From Actinomycetota bacterium (GTDB lineage: Bacteria; Actinomycetota; Thermoleophilia; Solirubrobacterales; Solirubrobacteraceae): DNA of 26,115 nucleotides. The position numbers and the translations under genes are program-made. Position 1 is the stretch's first letter, and every line of letters starts with the position of its first letter. Shown here piece after piece: positions 20,381 to 26,115 of this stretch. Below the pieces are notes generated by a model. That model saw nothing but the letters and a program-made list of their open reading frames with translations. It was not told the DNA's origin and did no database searches. The stretch spans positions 1 through 26,115 of the forward strand of contig VAWY01000100.1 in the NCBI GenBank assembly GCA_005888335.1, in the 5' to 3' direction.

Positions 20381-21241
20381 ATGTCCGCTCCTGCCCGCCA
20401 CCGCGAACCCGAGGACAGCCTCGTCCTGACGCGGTTCCTCCACGACATCGGCAAGACGCCCCTGCTCACCCGCGAGGACGAGGTCATGCTCGCCAAGCGC
20501 ATCGAGCGCGGTGACCTTGTCGCCAAGGAGCGCATGATGTCCGCGAACCTGCGGCTCGTCGTCTCGGTGGCCAAGCGCTACCAGGGGCAGGGCCTGCCGC
20601 TGTTCGACCTCATCCAGGAGGGCACGATCGGCCTCGTCCGCGCGGTCGAGAAGTTCGACTATCGCAAGGGCTTCAAGTTCTCGACCTACGCGACGCTGTG
20701 GATCAAGCAGTCCCTGCGGCGCGCGATCGACGACAAGGCGCGCCTGGTGCGGCTGCCCGTCAACGTCGCCGCCGGCGTCGAGAAGCTCCAGCGCGCGCAG
20801 CGCGACTGGCAGCAGCGCGTGGGCACCGAGCCCACCGATCAGGACCTCGCCGAGATCCTGGGCCTGACCGTCGAGGAGGTCGAGGACCTGCGCGGGCTCG
20901 ACCGCACGCCGGTGTCGCTGCACGCCCCGCTCGGGGGCGAGGACGAGGACGGCGAGCTCGGCCAGCTGATCGTCGACGACCGCGCGCCGTGCCCGCTCGA
21001 GTGGACGACCGGCGTGCTGCGCGAAGAGGCGCTGGCCGATGCCCTCGACAACCTGCCCGGGCTCGAGCGCAAGGTGCTCGTCCTGCGCTACGGGCTCGAC
21101 GGGGCGGGCGAGCGCCGCGCGCACGAGGTCGCCCGGCGGCTCGGGCTCAGCGTCGAGCGCGTGCGGCGCGTCGAGGACGGCGCGCTGGCCAAGCTGCGCG
21201 GCCTGCCCGAGGCGCAGTCACTGCGCGAAGAGGCCGCGTAG
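20381..21241 (+). CDS. RNA polymerase sigma factor, sigma-70 family (group 1/2, SigA-like)
   Basis: A 286-residue protein from ATG 20381; an in-frame TTG at 20369 would add four residues. Region 1.2 is DSLVLTRFLHDIGKTPLLTR (12-31). Region 2 has ANLRLVVSVAKRYQGQGLPL, then LFDLIQEGTIGLVRAVEKFD (74-93), with core binding and -10 recognition in FKFSTYATLWIKQSLRRAI (98-116). Region 3 follows with GEDEDGELGQLIVDD (186-200), like the 3.2 loop of RpoD proteins, and region 4 (LPGLERKVLVLRYGLDG, then the ARRLGLSVERVRRVE HTH) near 225-265. It lacks the long region 1.1, so it fits a group 2 or short primary-like factor. An RsbW-like ATPase gene lies 0.8 kb downstream. The 3' end overlaps the opposing hydrolase gene by 24 bp. 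Confidence 0.94.
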   Translation: MSAPARHREPEDSLVLTRFLHDIGKTPLLTREDEVMLAKRIERGDLVAKERMMSANLRLVVSVAKRYQGQGLPLFDLIQEGTIGLVRAVEKFDYRKGFKFSTYATLWIKQSLRRAIDDKARLVRLPVNVAAGVEKLQRAQRDWQQRVGTEPTDQDLAEILGLTVEEVEDLRGLDRTPVSLHAPLGGEDEDGELGQLIVDDRAPCPLEWTTGVLREEALADALDNLPGLERKVLVLRYGLDGAGERRAHEVARRLGLSVERVRRVEDGALAKLRGLPEAQSLREEAA

Positions 21242-22027
21242 CAGCCGGCGGAAGACGCCCTCGAGCGTCCGCTTTCCGTAGCGATGCGTCCCCTGGCCGG
21301 TCGTCATGACCGCCACCGCCACCCGGCTGTCGCCGCAGCCGCGCAGGAGCGCCACCTGGTGATCGACCCGGCCCGTCCCGTCGCCCCAGCCGCCCTTGAA
21401 GTACGTCCGCCAGCCGGGCAGGGACAACCGGCCGATCCCCCAGCGCTGCGACTCCACGATCGTGCGCAGCAGGCGCAGCGCGGTGGCGCGGTGGCGCGGC
21501 GCGACGTAGCGCTCGAAGCGCAGGAAGAAGCGCGTCTGGTCGGCCGCGTCCGTGCGGCTATGGCCCCAGACCCGGTGCACGCGGAAGTGGCGCATCCCCA
21601 CGCGGTGGGCCAGGCGCTCCAGGCCGGCCGCGCCGACGATGTCGCGCACCCGGGTCGCCGCCACGTCGTCCGAGCGGCGGACCATCGGCGCGAGAAGGCG
21701 CAGATCGGCGGCGCGCAGCGCGCGGCTGCGCACCGAGCCGCGGTCCAGGTAGGCGGCCAGCAGCATCGCCTTGAGGACGCTCGCCGTCGGGACGGTGCGC
21801 CGCGTCCGCCAGCCGTAGAGCCGCTCGGTCGTGCGGACGGCGAACGAGACGGTGCCGCGGCGGTCCTTCGCCCAGTCGCGCGCCTCGGCGATGTGCGGCT
21901 GCCATCCGGGGGGCACGCGAGCACAGCGGGGCGCCGCGCCGGCGCCCGGCGCGGCCACCAGGGCCGCCACGAGAACGCTCGCCGCCAGCCGGGGCACGGG
22001 CGGGCATCCTCGCAGCGTGCGAATCAC
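21218..22027 (-). CDS. Secreted serine hydrolase, class A beta-lactamase fold
   Basis: A 269-residue protein from GTG 22027; GTG 21997, ten codons in, leaves a cleaner signal peptide and has GAGGA nine bases upstream. The signal peptide is LAASVLVAALVAAPGAGA (about 14-31). Penicilloyl-serine-transferase motifs follow: SVLK (83-86) as the SxxK nucleophile block, SDD (119-121) in place of SDN, and KGGWGDG (211-217) in place of KTG. The fold is that of class A beta-lactamases, but the changed motifs and small size suggest a cell-wall-acting or uncharacterised serine hydrolase rather than a resistance enzyme. The protein is Arg-rich. It is divergent from the ATPase gene (32-bp gap) and converges with the sigma factor gene. 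Confidence 0.85.
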   Translation of the reverse strand: MIRTLRGCPPVPRLAASVLVAALVAAPGAGAAPRCARVPPGWQPHIAEARDWAKDRRGTVSFAVRTTERLYGWRTRRTVPTASVLKAMLLAAYLDRGSVRSRALRAADLRLLAPMVRRSDDVAATRVRDIVGAAGLERLAHRVGMRHFRVHRVWGHSRTDAADQTRFFLRFERYVAPRHRATALRLLRTIVESQRWGIGRLSLPGWRTYFKGGWGDGTGRVDHQVALLRGCGDSRVAVAVMTTGQGTHRYGKRTLEGVFRRLLRGLFAQ

Positions 22028-22059
22028 GGCGCCCTCGAGCGGGCAGCCCTTGGAGCACA

Positions 22060-22455
22060 GTGACCGAATTGCCGCCCACCGTGCTCGCCGAGCTGCCCGC
22101 GGTGCCCGAGAGCATCGGGCCCATGCGCCGGGTGGCGCGGGCCGTCGCCGAGCGCTGCGGGGCGCCTGACCAGGTCGCCTCGGACATCGCGCTCGCCGTC
22201 TCGGAGGCGGCCACGAACGTCGTCGTGCACGCCTACCGCGACGAGCCGGGCACGCTGGCCCTCGCGGCGCAGACCGTCGACCACGAGATGCTCTTCCGGG
22301 TCATCGACGACGGCGAGGGGCTCAGCCCGCGCGCCGACAGCCCGGGGATGGGCGTGGGCCTGCCGCTGATCGCGCGGCTCGCCGGGCGTTTCGAGGTCCG
22401 TCCGGGCCCGTCCGGGCGCGGGACGGAGCTGCTGATGTCGTTCCCGCTCGTCTAG
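22060..22455 (+). CDS. RsbW-like ATP-binding protein (anti-sigma factor / serine kinase family)
   Basis: A 131-residue protein from GTG 22060, with TGGAG five bases upstream. It consists of one GHKL ATPase domain: N box VSEAATNVVVHAY (47-59) with E49 and N53, G1 box IDDGEGL (82-88), and G2 box MGVGLPLI (97-104), ending with the strand GTELLMSF. This is the RsbW/SpoIIAB-type HATPase_c_2 group that binds sigma factors or phosphorylates anti-anti-sigma (STAS) proteins. A STAS partner is not adjacent. The sigma factor gene ends 0.8 kb upstream on the same strand, but a partnership is only a suggestion, since RsbW proteins normally target SigB/SigF-type factors. Stop codons of this gene and the VOC gene share CTAG (22452-22455). 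Confidence 0.88.
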   Translation: MTELPPTVLAELPAVPESIGPMRRVARAVAERCGAPDQVASDIALAVSEAATNVVVHAYRDEPGTLALAAQTVDHEMLFRVIDDGEGLSPRADSPGMGVGLPLIARLAGRFEVRPGPSGRGTELLMSFPLV

Positions 22456-23063
22456 CGAGGCGTGATCAGGGCGACCGCCGTGCCTAGGCCCGCCTCGCGG
22501 CGCACGGTGGCGATCCGCCGGCCGGGCTGGACGGCGTCGCGCGGCGCGCCGAGCAGCGGCCCGAGGCGCTCGGCGGCGGCGTCGAGGTCCTCGACGACGA
22601 GGACCAGGCCCCAGAACGACGCGGGCCCCTGGCCGTCCGGCTCGTTCGGTCCGACGACCTCGAGGACCGCGTCGCCGACCACGAAGAAGCCCTGCCGTGC
22701 GGTCGGGCCGGCCTCGCGGACGCGGCGCAGCTCCAGGCCGGCGCGCTCGAGCGCGGCGATCGTCCGCTCCAGGTCGGGCGTCGCGACGACGACGTGGTCG
22801 ATCGCGAGCGCCCCGAGCGGATGATCGGCGGCCGGCGCCGGCGCGCGCGGCGGCGCGGCGGATCCCTGCGTCGGCAGGCCGTCGAGGTCGCCGTCGGCCA
22901 GCCCGCGCACCCGCCACCCGGCGATGCCCGGCTCGCCCGGGGCGCCGAGGCGCAGGCGGATCGTCCCCACCTGCGCCACGCCGTCGGCCCCGACCGCCAG
23001 CCCGAGCGCTGCCCAGCGCTCGGGCTCTGCGGCGATCAGCAGCTCGTCGAGCTGGCGGATCAC
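22452..23063 (-). CDS. VOC/glyoxalase-fold protein
   Basis: About 203 residues from GTG 23063 (TTG 23066 is an alternative; neither has a good Shine-Dalgarno). The protein has a short N-terminal beta module (QVGTIRLRLGAPGEPGIAGW), a Pro/Ala-rich linker and one clear VOC module beginning AIDHVVVATPDLERTIAAL, with its H in the first strand, then FFVVGDAVLEVVGPNEP and SFWGLVLVVEDLDAAAERL. Paired VOC modules form a metal site in glyoxalase and dioxygenase relatives; the first half here is reduced, so a full site may need a dimer. Function cannot be assigned. It shares its stop with the convergent ATPase gene. Two hairpins lie just upstream and may isolate it from read-through of the copper-protein gene. 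Confidence 0.8.
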   Translation of the reverse strand: MIRQLDELLIAAEPERWAALGLAVGADGVAQVGTIRLRLGAPGEPGIAGWRVRGLADGDLDGLPTQGSAAPPRAPAPAADHPLGALAIDHVVVATPDLERTIAALERAGLELRRVREAGPTARQGFFVVGDAVLEVVGPNEPDGQGPASFWGLVLVVEDLDAAAERLGPLLGAPRDAVQPGRRIATVRREAGLGTAVALITPR

Positions 23064-23071
23064 CAAGGCAG

Positions 23072-23087
23072 GCCGGGGGTCCCCGGC
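23072..23087 (-). terminator. Second hairpin, GC-rich
   Basis: GCCGGG and CCCGGC pair around a 4-nt loop (GGTC), three bases beyond the long hairpin at 23091-23146 on the minus strand and nine bases before the VOC start. It may back up termination or sequester the VOC translation start. Confidence 0.4.
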
Positions 23088-23090
23088 ACT

Positions 23091-23146
23091 AGTGGACCCG
23101 TCCGCAAATCCGACGCGGAACCGGCGGACTTACGGACGGGCCCACT
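23091..23146 (-). terminator. Long 25-bp hairpin after the copper-protein gene
   Basis: Two 25-nt arms (23091-23115 and 23122-23146) pair around a 6-nt loop. Read as DNA, 21 of 25 positions are Watson-Crick. In minus-strand RNA three of the four mismatches (96/141, 105/132, 108/129) become G-U pairs, leaving one mismatch (113/124). This polarity suggests an RNA structure made by transcription of the minus-strand gene ending at 23183, 36 nt upstream in the transcript. No U-tract follows, so it may be a Rho-type or U-less terminator, a 3'-end stabiliser or a mobile repeat remnant. Confidence 0.6.
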
Positions 23147-23182
23147 GGGCGGTGCGGGCCACCGAGGCGCAACTGCCGGGGG

Positions 23183-24697
23183 CTATCGCCTGACGACGCG
23201 GAACGCGCCGCGCATGAACGGGTGGATCCGGCAGAAGTACGTGTACGTGCCGGGCTTCAGGTTCTTCGGCGTCGACCACGTCGCGCGGTTGGCCGCCGGT
23301 GTCGCGCCCTGCGGGCCGAAGCCCAGCTCGCCGGAGTCGAACGTCACGGGGCCGTTGGCGATCGGGTACGCGACCCCGGTGTCCTTGTTGCACGGCGCCC
23401 GGCACGCGGTGATCGTGTGGTAGACCGCCAGGTTGGGGTCGCGGCCCTGCGGCGAGTCCAGGTTGCGGAAGGTGAGCGACTGGCCCTGCCGGACCACCGG
23501 GAGCGCCCGCCCGGAGGCGACCAGCGAGAGGTCGCCCGCCCCGTAGACGAAGTCCTTGATGTTGACGGTCGTCGGACGGTTGCGCGCGAGCATTCGCGTG
23601 GCGTTCGGCAGGATCGGTGCGCCGGTACCGCCGTGATGGTCGTTTTCGGGCAGGTGGCCGTGCGTCACGACCCCGTGCCAGTCCACGGGCGCCGAGAACG
23701 GGTCCGCGGCGCCGTCGAGGTGCCCGTCGGCGTACCAGGCCTCCATGATGCCCATGACCTCGTACCACGAGGCGCTGCGCGTGTCGTAGGTCGTCGAGAC
23801 CTTGAGCGTGTCGCCCTTGTTGAGCGCGACGCGCCAGTCCGGCTTGGTCGCCGTCATCGTGACGTCCCACGAGACGGCGCCGGCCGGCTCGAAGTACTTG
23901 GCCTCGGAGCGGAACAGCTCCTGGGTCGACGACCCGCGCTGCGCCTTGAGGTCGGTCCACAGCCCGCCGGGGTGCAGGTGGCCGGCGGTGGAGACGAGCG
24001 TGATGTCCTTCGGCACCGTCCACTCGTGCGCCGGCCCGATGTTGGCCTTCTGCGCTCCGCGCGCGTCGTCGGGGAACGTGTAGCGCCCGTTCTTGCCGGT
24101 GCCGCGCAGCGCGTCGAAGACCGGGTAGATGCGCAGCCCTGACACGTCCATCCACTGCGGCTTGACCTCGGTGATCGACTGGGCCGCCGGCTCGGAGGCG
24201 GGGAGGAAGTCGATGTCCCAGGTGATGTAGACCTGCGCGCGGTTCGGGAGCAGGTTGTGGAGCATGTAGTTGAGGATCCACGTGTCGCTGGGGTCATAGC
24301 GATAGCCGAACCCCTGCGGGAACTGGTAGATCGTCTTCTCCTCGCCGACCGCGAACGTGGGGTACAGGCGCATGATCCAGACGCCGTGGTGCAGGTGCAG
24401 CACGTCGACGCGCGGCACCTTGCCGTTCGTGTACGTGAGGTTCGGCTTGAAGCGCGTGATGTAGCCCGGGACGTCCGGCTTGAGCGTCGTGGGCCTGAAG
24501 ACGATCGTGTTCTGCCCCGGGGTGATCGAGATCGGACCGTAGCGGTAGTGCAGGTGCTGCAGGCCGGGGTAGTCGACGCTCGCGATGTCGGGGGCGTTGG
24601 CGAGCGCGGCGTTGCGGGTGACCAGCGCGGAGGCGGCCGAGGGGGCGATGGCGGCGACGAGGATCGCGGCCAGGAGCGCGACGGAAGTTCGGGGCAT
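23183..24697 (-). CDS. Secreted copper protein: monooxygenase-like domain plus C-terminal cupredoxin
   Basis: A 504-residue protein from ATG 24697 (ATG 24745 is possible but would bury the signal peptide). The signal peptide is SVALLAAILVAAIAPSAASA (5-24). Residues about 40-370 are His-rich, with LHLHHGVWIM (100-109), YMLHNLL (144-150), TAGHLHPGG (237-245) and EVMGIMEAWY (313-322). The order HH, H, HxH, M parallels the CuH and CuM ligands of peptidylglycine/dopamine-type copper type II monooxygenases; this is a motif-level inference. Residues about 375-504 are a cupredoxin, with type 1 copper ligands H427, C489, H492 and M495 in YFCRIHPFM. Its Lys/Asn/Tyr/Trp content is higher than its neighbours, as expected for an exported beta protein. 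It may oxidise an extracellular substrate with electrons through the cupredoxin, or bind copper. It stands alone between hairpins and a GT4 gene. Confidence 0.85.
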   Translation of the reverse strand: MPRTSVALLAAILVAAIAPSAASALVTRNAALANAPDIASVDYPGLQHLHYRYGPISITPGQNTIVFRPTTLKPDVPGYITRFKPNLTYTNGKVPRVDVLHLHHGVWIMRLYPTFAVGEEKTIYQFPQGFGYRYDPSDTWILNYMLHNLLPNRAQVYITWDIDFLPASEPAAQSITEVKPQWMDVSGLRIYPVFDALRGTGKNGRYTFPDDARGAQKANIGPAHEWTVPKDITLVSTAGHLHPGGLWTDLKAQRGSSTQELFRSEAKYFEPAGAVSWDVTMTATKPDWRVALNKGDTLKVSTTYDTRSASWYEVMGIMEAWYADGHLDGAADPFSAPVDWHGVVTHGHLPENDHHGGTGAPILPNATRMLARNRPTTVNIKDFVYGAGDLSLVASGRALPVVRQGQSLTFRNLDSPQGRDPNLAVYHTITACRAPCNKDTGVAYPIANGPVTFDSGELGFGPQGATPAANRATWSTPKNLKPGTYTYFCRIHPFMRGAFRVVRR

Positions 24698-24768
24698 CAG
24701 CTCGGGAGTCTGCAATGGACGCAAAAGGAGTGTGACGCAATCCATATCGGCCGCGGAGGGCCGGAGCT

Positions 24769-26115
24769 TCACCCGGTCACGAGCGCGCCGGCGCGGGCTT
24801 CTTCGAGCACGTTCGCCAGCTCGGCGGCCAGCGCGGGCCAGGAGAACCGCTCGCGGGCGTCGCGGCGGGCCAGCCGGCCGCGCCGGCGCCGCTCGGCGCC
24901 GTCGTTGACGACCTCCACGAGCGCGTCGGCGAGCCCGTCGACGTCGTCGGGCTCGACCAGCCAGCCGGTCTCGCCGTCGCGGACGATGTGCGCGGGGCCG
25001 AAGCGGTCGACGGCGACGCAGGGCAGCTCGCAGGCCATTGCCTCGACGAGGACCTGGCCGAACTGCTCGCGCACCGAGGGCAGGACGAGCGCGTCGGCGG
25101 CGTGCAGGAGCTCGGGCAGCTCCTCGTGCTCGTGCCAGCCGGCGAGGAAGACCCGCGCGGCGCCCGTGCGCTCGATCGTCTCGCACGGGTGCTCGCGCTC
25201 CCACTCGCCCGGGTGTCCGCCGACCAGCACGAGCGCCGCGGGCTCCGCATAGCGGTCGCTCGCGTTCGCGTGGGCCTCGATGAGCACGTCGACGCGCTTG
25301 ACCTCGGTGAAGCGCCCGACATAGAGCAGCACCGGCGCGCTCGCGAGCGGCGCGACCGCGTCGGGTCCGTAGGCGACGCTGCCCTCGTCGCCGCCCGGGC
25401 GCCAGCCGCGCGGCTCATCGACGAGGGTCCGGCGCCAGGTCGCTGCCCGGTCGGCCGGCGCGGTCGCCACGTGGAAGAGCTCGGGGTCATAGCCGTTGCC
25501 GACGACGGTGCAGCGCGCGGTATCGATGCCCAGCAGGTCGCGCGCACGCTCGACCTGGGTCTCGGAGAGCAGGACCAGGCGCGCGGCCGCTTGGGCCCAT
25601 TCGCGCAGGCGCTCAGCCCAGCGCCGCGCGTGCGTCCACGTCGGCGGCGGGCCGTCGGCGATGCGCTCGAGCATCAGCAGCTCGGTGCCGTGCAGGTGGC
25701 CGACGACCGGGACGTCGGGCGCCACGCGGCGCGCCGCCTCGTTGATCGGGGTGAGGTGGTGCAGGTGCAGGACGTCGGCGTTGGCGGCGCCGGCCGCGTC
25801 GAGCGCCCGTGCCCAGGCGTCGACCTGGCGGTGGAAGGCGCGGTCGTCGAGCGAGGCGAAGACGCGGTCGGGCGCGTTGCGGCGGTCCTCGTAGGAAGGA
25901 TGCATGGGCGGTGCGCCGCCGGGCGGGTCGAGCGGGTCGTCGGCCGCGAGCGCGGCGGTGAAGTCGACCGCGCGCACGTCGAGGCCGCGGTAGAAGCGCT
26001 TGGCGTCGCCGTGCCCGCCGGCGTCGTGGCGGGTGCCGCAGACCACCGTGACGTCCCAGCCTTCGCTGGGCAGTCGCAGGCCGAGCGAGCGCAGGACGTG
26101 CGCCGATCCCCCACG
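24769..26115 (-). CDS. Glycosyltransferase family 4 (5' partial)
   Basis: The frame is open to the window end; the N-terminal Met lies beyond it. The visible part starts RGGSAHVLRSLGLRL, the usual GG(S/A)xxH acceptor loop of GT4 enzymes, and an internal GTG at 26046 is not the true start. Further features are HLHHLTP and GHLHGTELL in the N-terminal Rossmann domain, the nucleotide-sugar site VGRFTEVKRVDVLIEA, and the E-x7-E block REQFGQVLVEAMACELP, whose glutamates contact the donor ribose and phosphate. An insertion with Trp and Asp residues (TWRRTLVDEPRGWRPGGDE) lies between the two domains. GT4 enzymes make retaining transfers to lipids, glycans or small molecules; the acceptor is not identifiable. 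It ends 71 bp before the copper-protein start, with no hairpin recognised between. Confidence 0.92.
   Translation of the reverse strand, partial: RGGSAHVLRSLGLRLPSEGWDVTVVCGTRHDAGGHGDAKRFYRGLDVRAVDFTAALAADDPLDPPGGAPPMHPSYEDRRNAPDRVFASLDDRAFHRQVDAWARALDAAGAANADVLHLHHLTPINEAARRVAPDVPVVGHLHGTELLMLERIADGPPPTWTHARRWAERLREWAQAAARLVLLSETQVERARDLLGIDTARCTVVGNGYDPELFHVATAPADRAATWRRTLVDEPRGWRPGGDEGSVAYGPDAVAPLASAPVLLYVGRFTEVKRVDVLIEAHANASDRYAEPAALVLVGGHPGEWEREHPCETIERTGAARVFLAGWHEHEELPELLHAADALVLPSVREQFGQVLVEAMACELPCVAVDRFGPAHIVRDGETGWLVEPDDVDGLADALVEVVNDGAERRRRGRLARRDARERFSWPALAAELANVLEEARAGALVTG

Noticed and set aside
21218..22027. Beta-lactam resistance gene
   Set aside because: Only SxxK is canonical; SDN and KTG are changed and there is no resistance context.
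20381..22455. SigB-type stress operon (sigma factor with RsbW)
   Set aside because: The sigma factor is SigA-like with a RpoD-type 3.2 loop, an opposite-strand hydrolase lies between, and no STAS-domain gene is present.
1..26115. CRISPR arrays, tRNA genes, insertion sequences, prophage or att sites
   Set aside because: No regularly spaced repeats, cloverleaf candidates, transposase or integrase motifs were seen on either strand; composition is even throughout.

Overview
The window is very GC-rich, densely packed bacterial chromosome with strong G/C third-position bias, NTGA start/stop overlaps, GTG and TTG starts and short intergenic gaps. This and the gene content (secreted Ig-GH16 glucanases, GT2/FemAB/flippase surface-glycan genes, HipA-like kinase with DUF3037, SigA-like sigma factor, RsbW-type ATPase) suggest an Actinomycetota chromosome, probably class Thermoleophilia (Solirubrobacterales-like). 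That placement is inference; no rRNA or other marker gene is present. No tRNA, rRNA, CRISPR, IS element or integrase was seen. No gene-free stretch exceeds 300 bases; the longest is about 208 bp, after rpiA.

Layout. (1) 1-2650, plus strand: surface-glycan genes joined by 4-base overlaps: a polytopic GT-C-like membrane protein (5' end outside the window), a NodB-type polysaccharide deacetylase and a small membrane protein. (2) 10825-2657, minus strand: a tightly coupled five-gene unit of GT2, FemAB-like acyltransferase, second GT2, an 882-residue phosphoribosyltransferase-like/kinase-like/HAD protein, and a Wzx-like flippase fused to an APH-type kinase. The last two proteins are the most unusual content here. 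(3) 14031-10906, minus strand: a NarL/LuxR response regulator followed by two secreted GH16 paralogues. (4) 14164-15689, plus strand: a DsbA/HCCA-isomerase-like protein and rpiA. (5) 18829-15898, minus strand: CelD-type GNAT acyltransferase, J-domain/PH-like protein, HipA-like kinase and DUF3037 protein. (6) 20296-18912, minus strand: an SDR-fold protein lacking the catalytic Tyr/Lys and a DUF4336 metallo-beta-lactamase-like protein. (7) 20381-23063: SigA-like sigma factor (+), secreted class-A-beta-lactamase-fold hydrolase (-), RsbW-like ATPase (+) and VOC protein (-), with two convergent pairs overlapping at their stops. (8) 24697-23183, minus strand: a secreted protein that looks like a copper type II monooxygenase joined to a cupredoxin, followed by a long RNA-type hairpin. 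(9) 26115-24769, minus strand: a GT4 glycosyltransferase cut by the window end.

Much of the window serves the cell surface: glycan polymerisation or export, trimming (deacetylase, GH16) and decoration (FemAB, GNAT). The five-gene unit could make and export a phosphoribosyl-derived or otherwise unusual glycoconjugate; this is a hypothesis from domain content. Several genes at the head of transcription units lack a Shine-Dalgarno sequence but have a -10-like hexamer 7-8 nt before the start codon, suggesting leaderless mRNAs.
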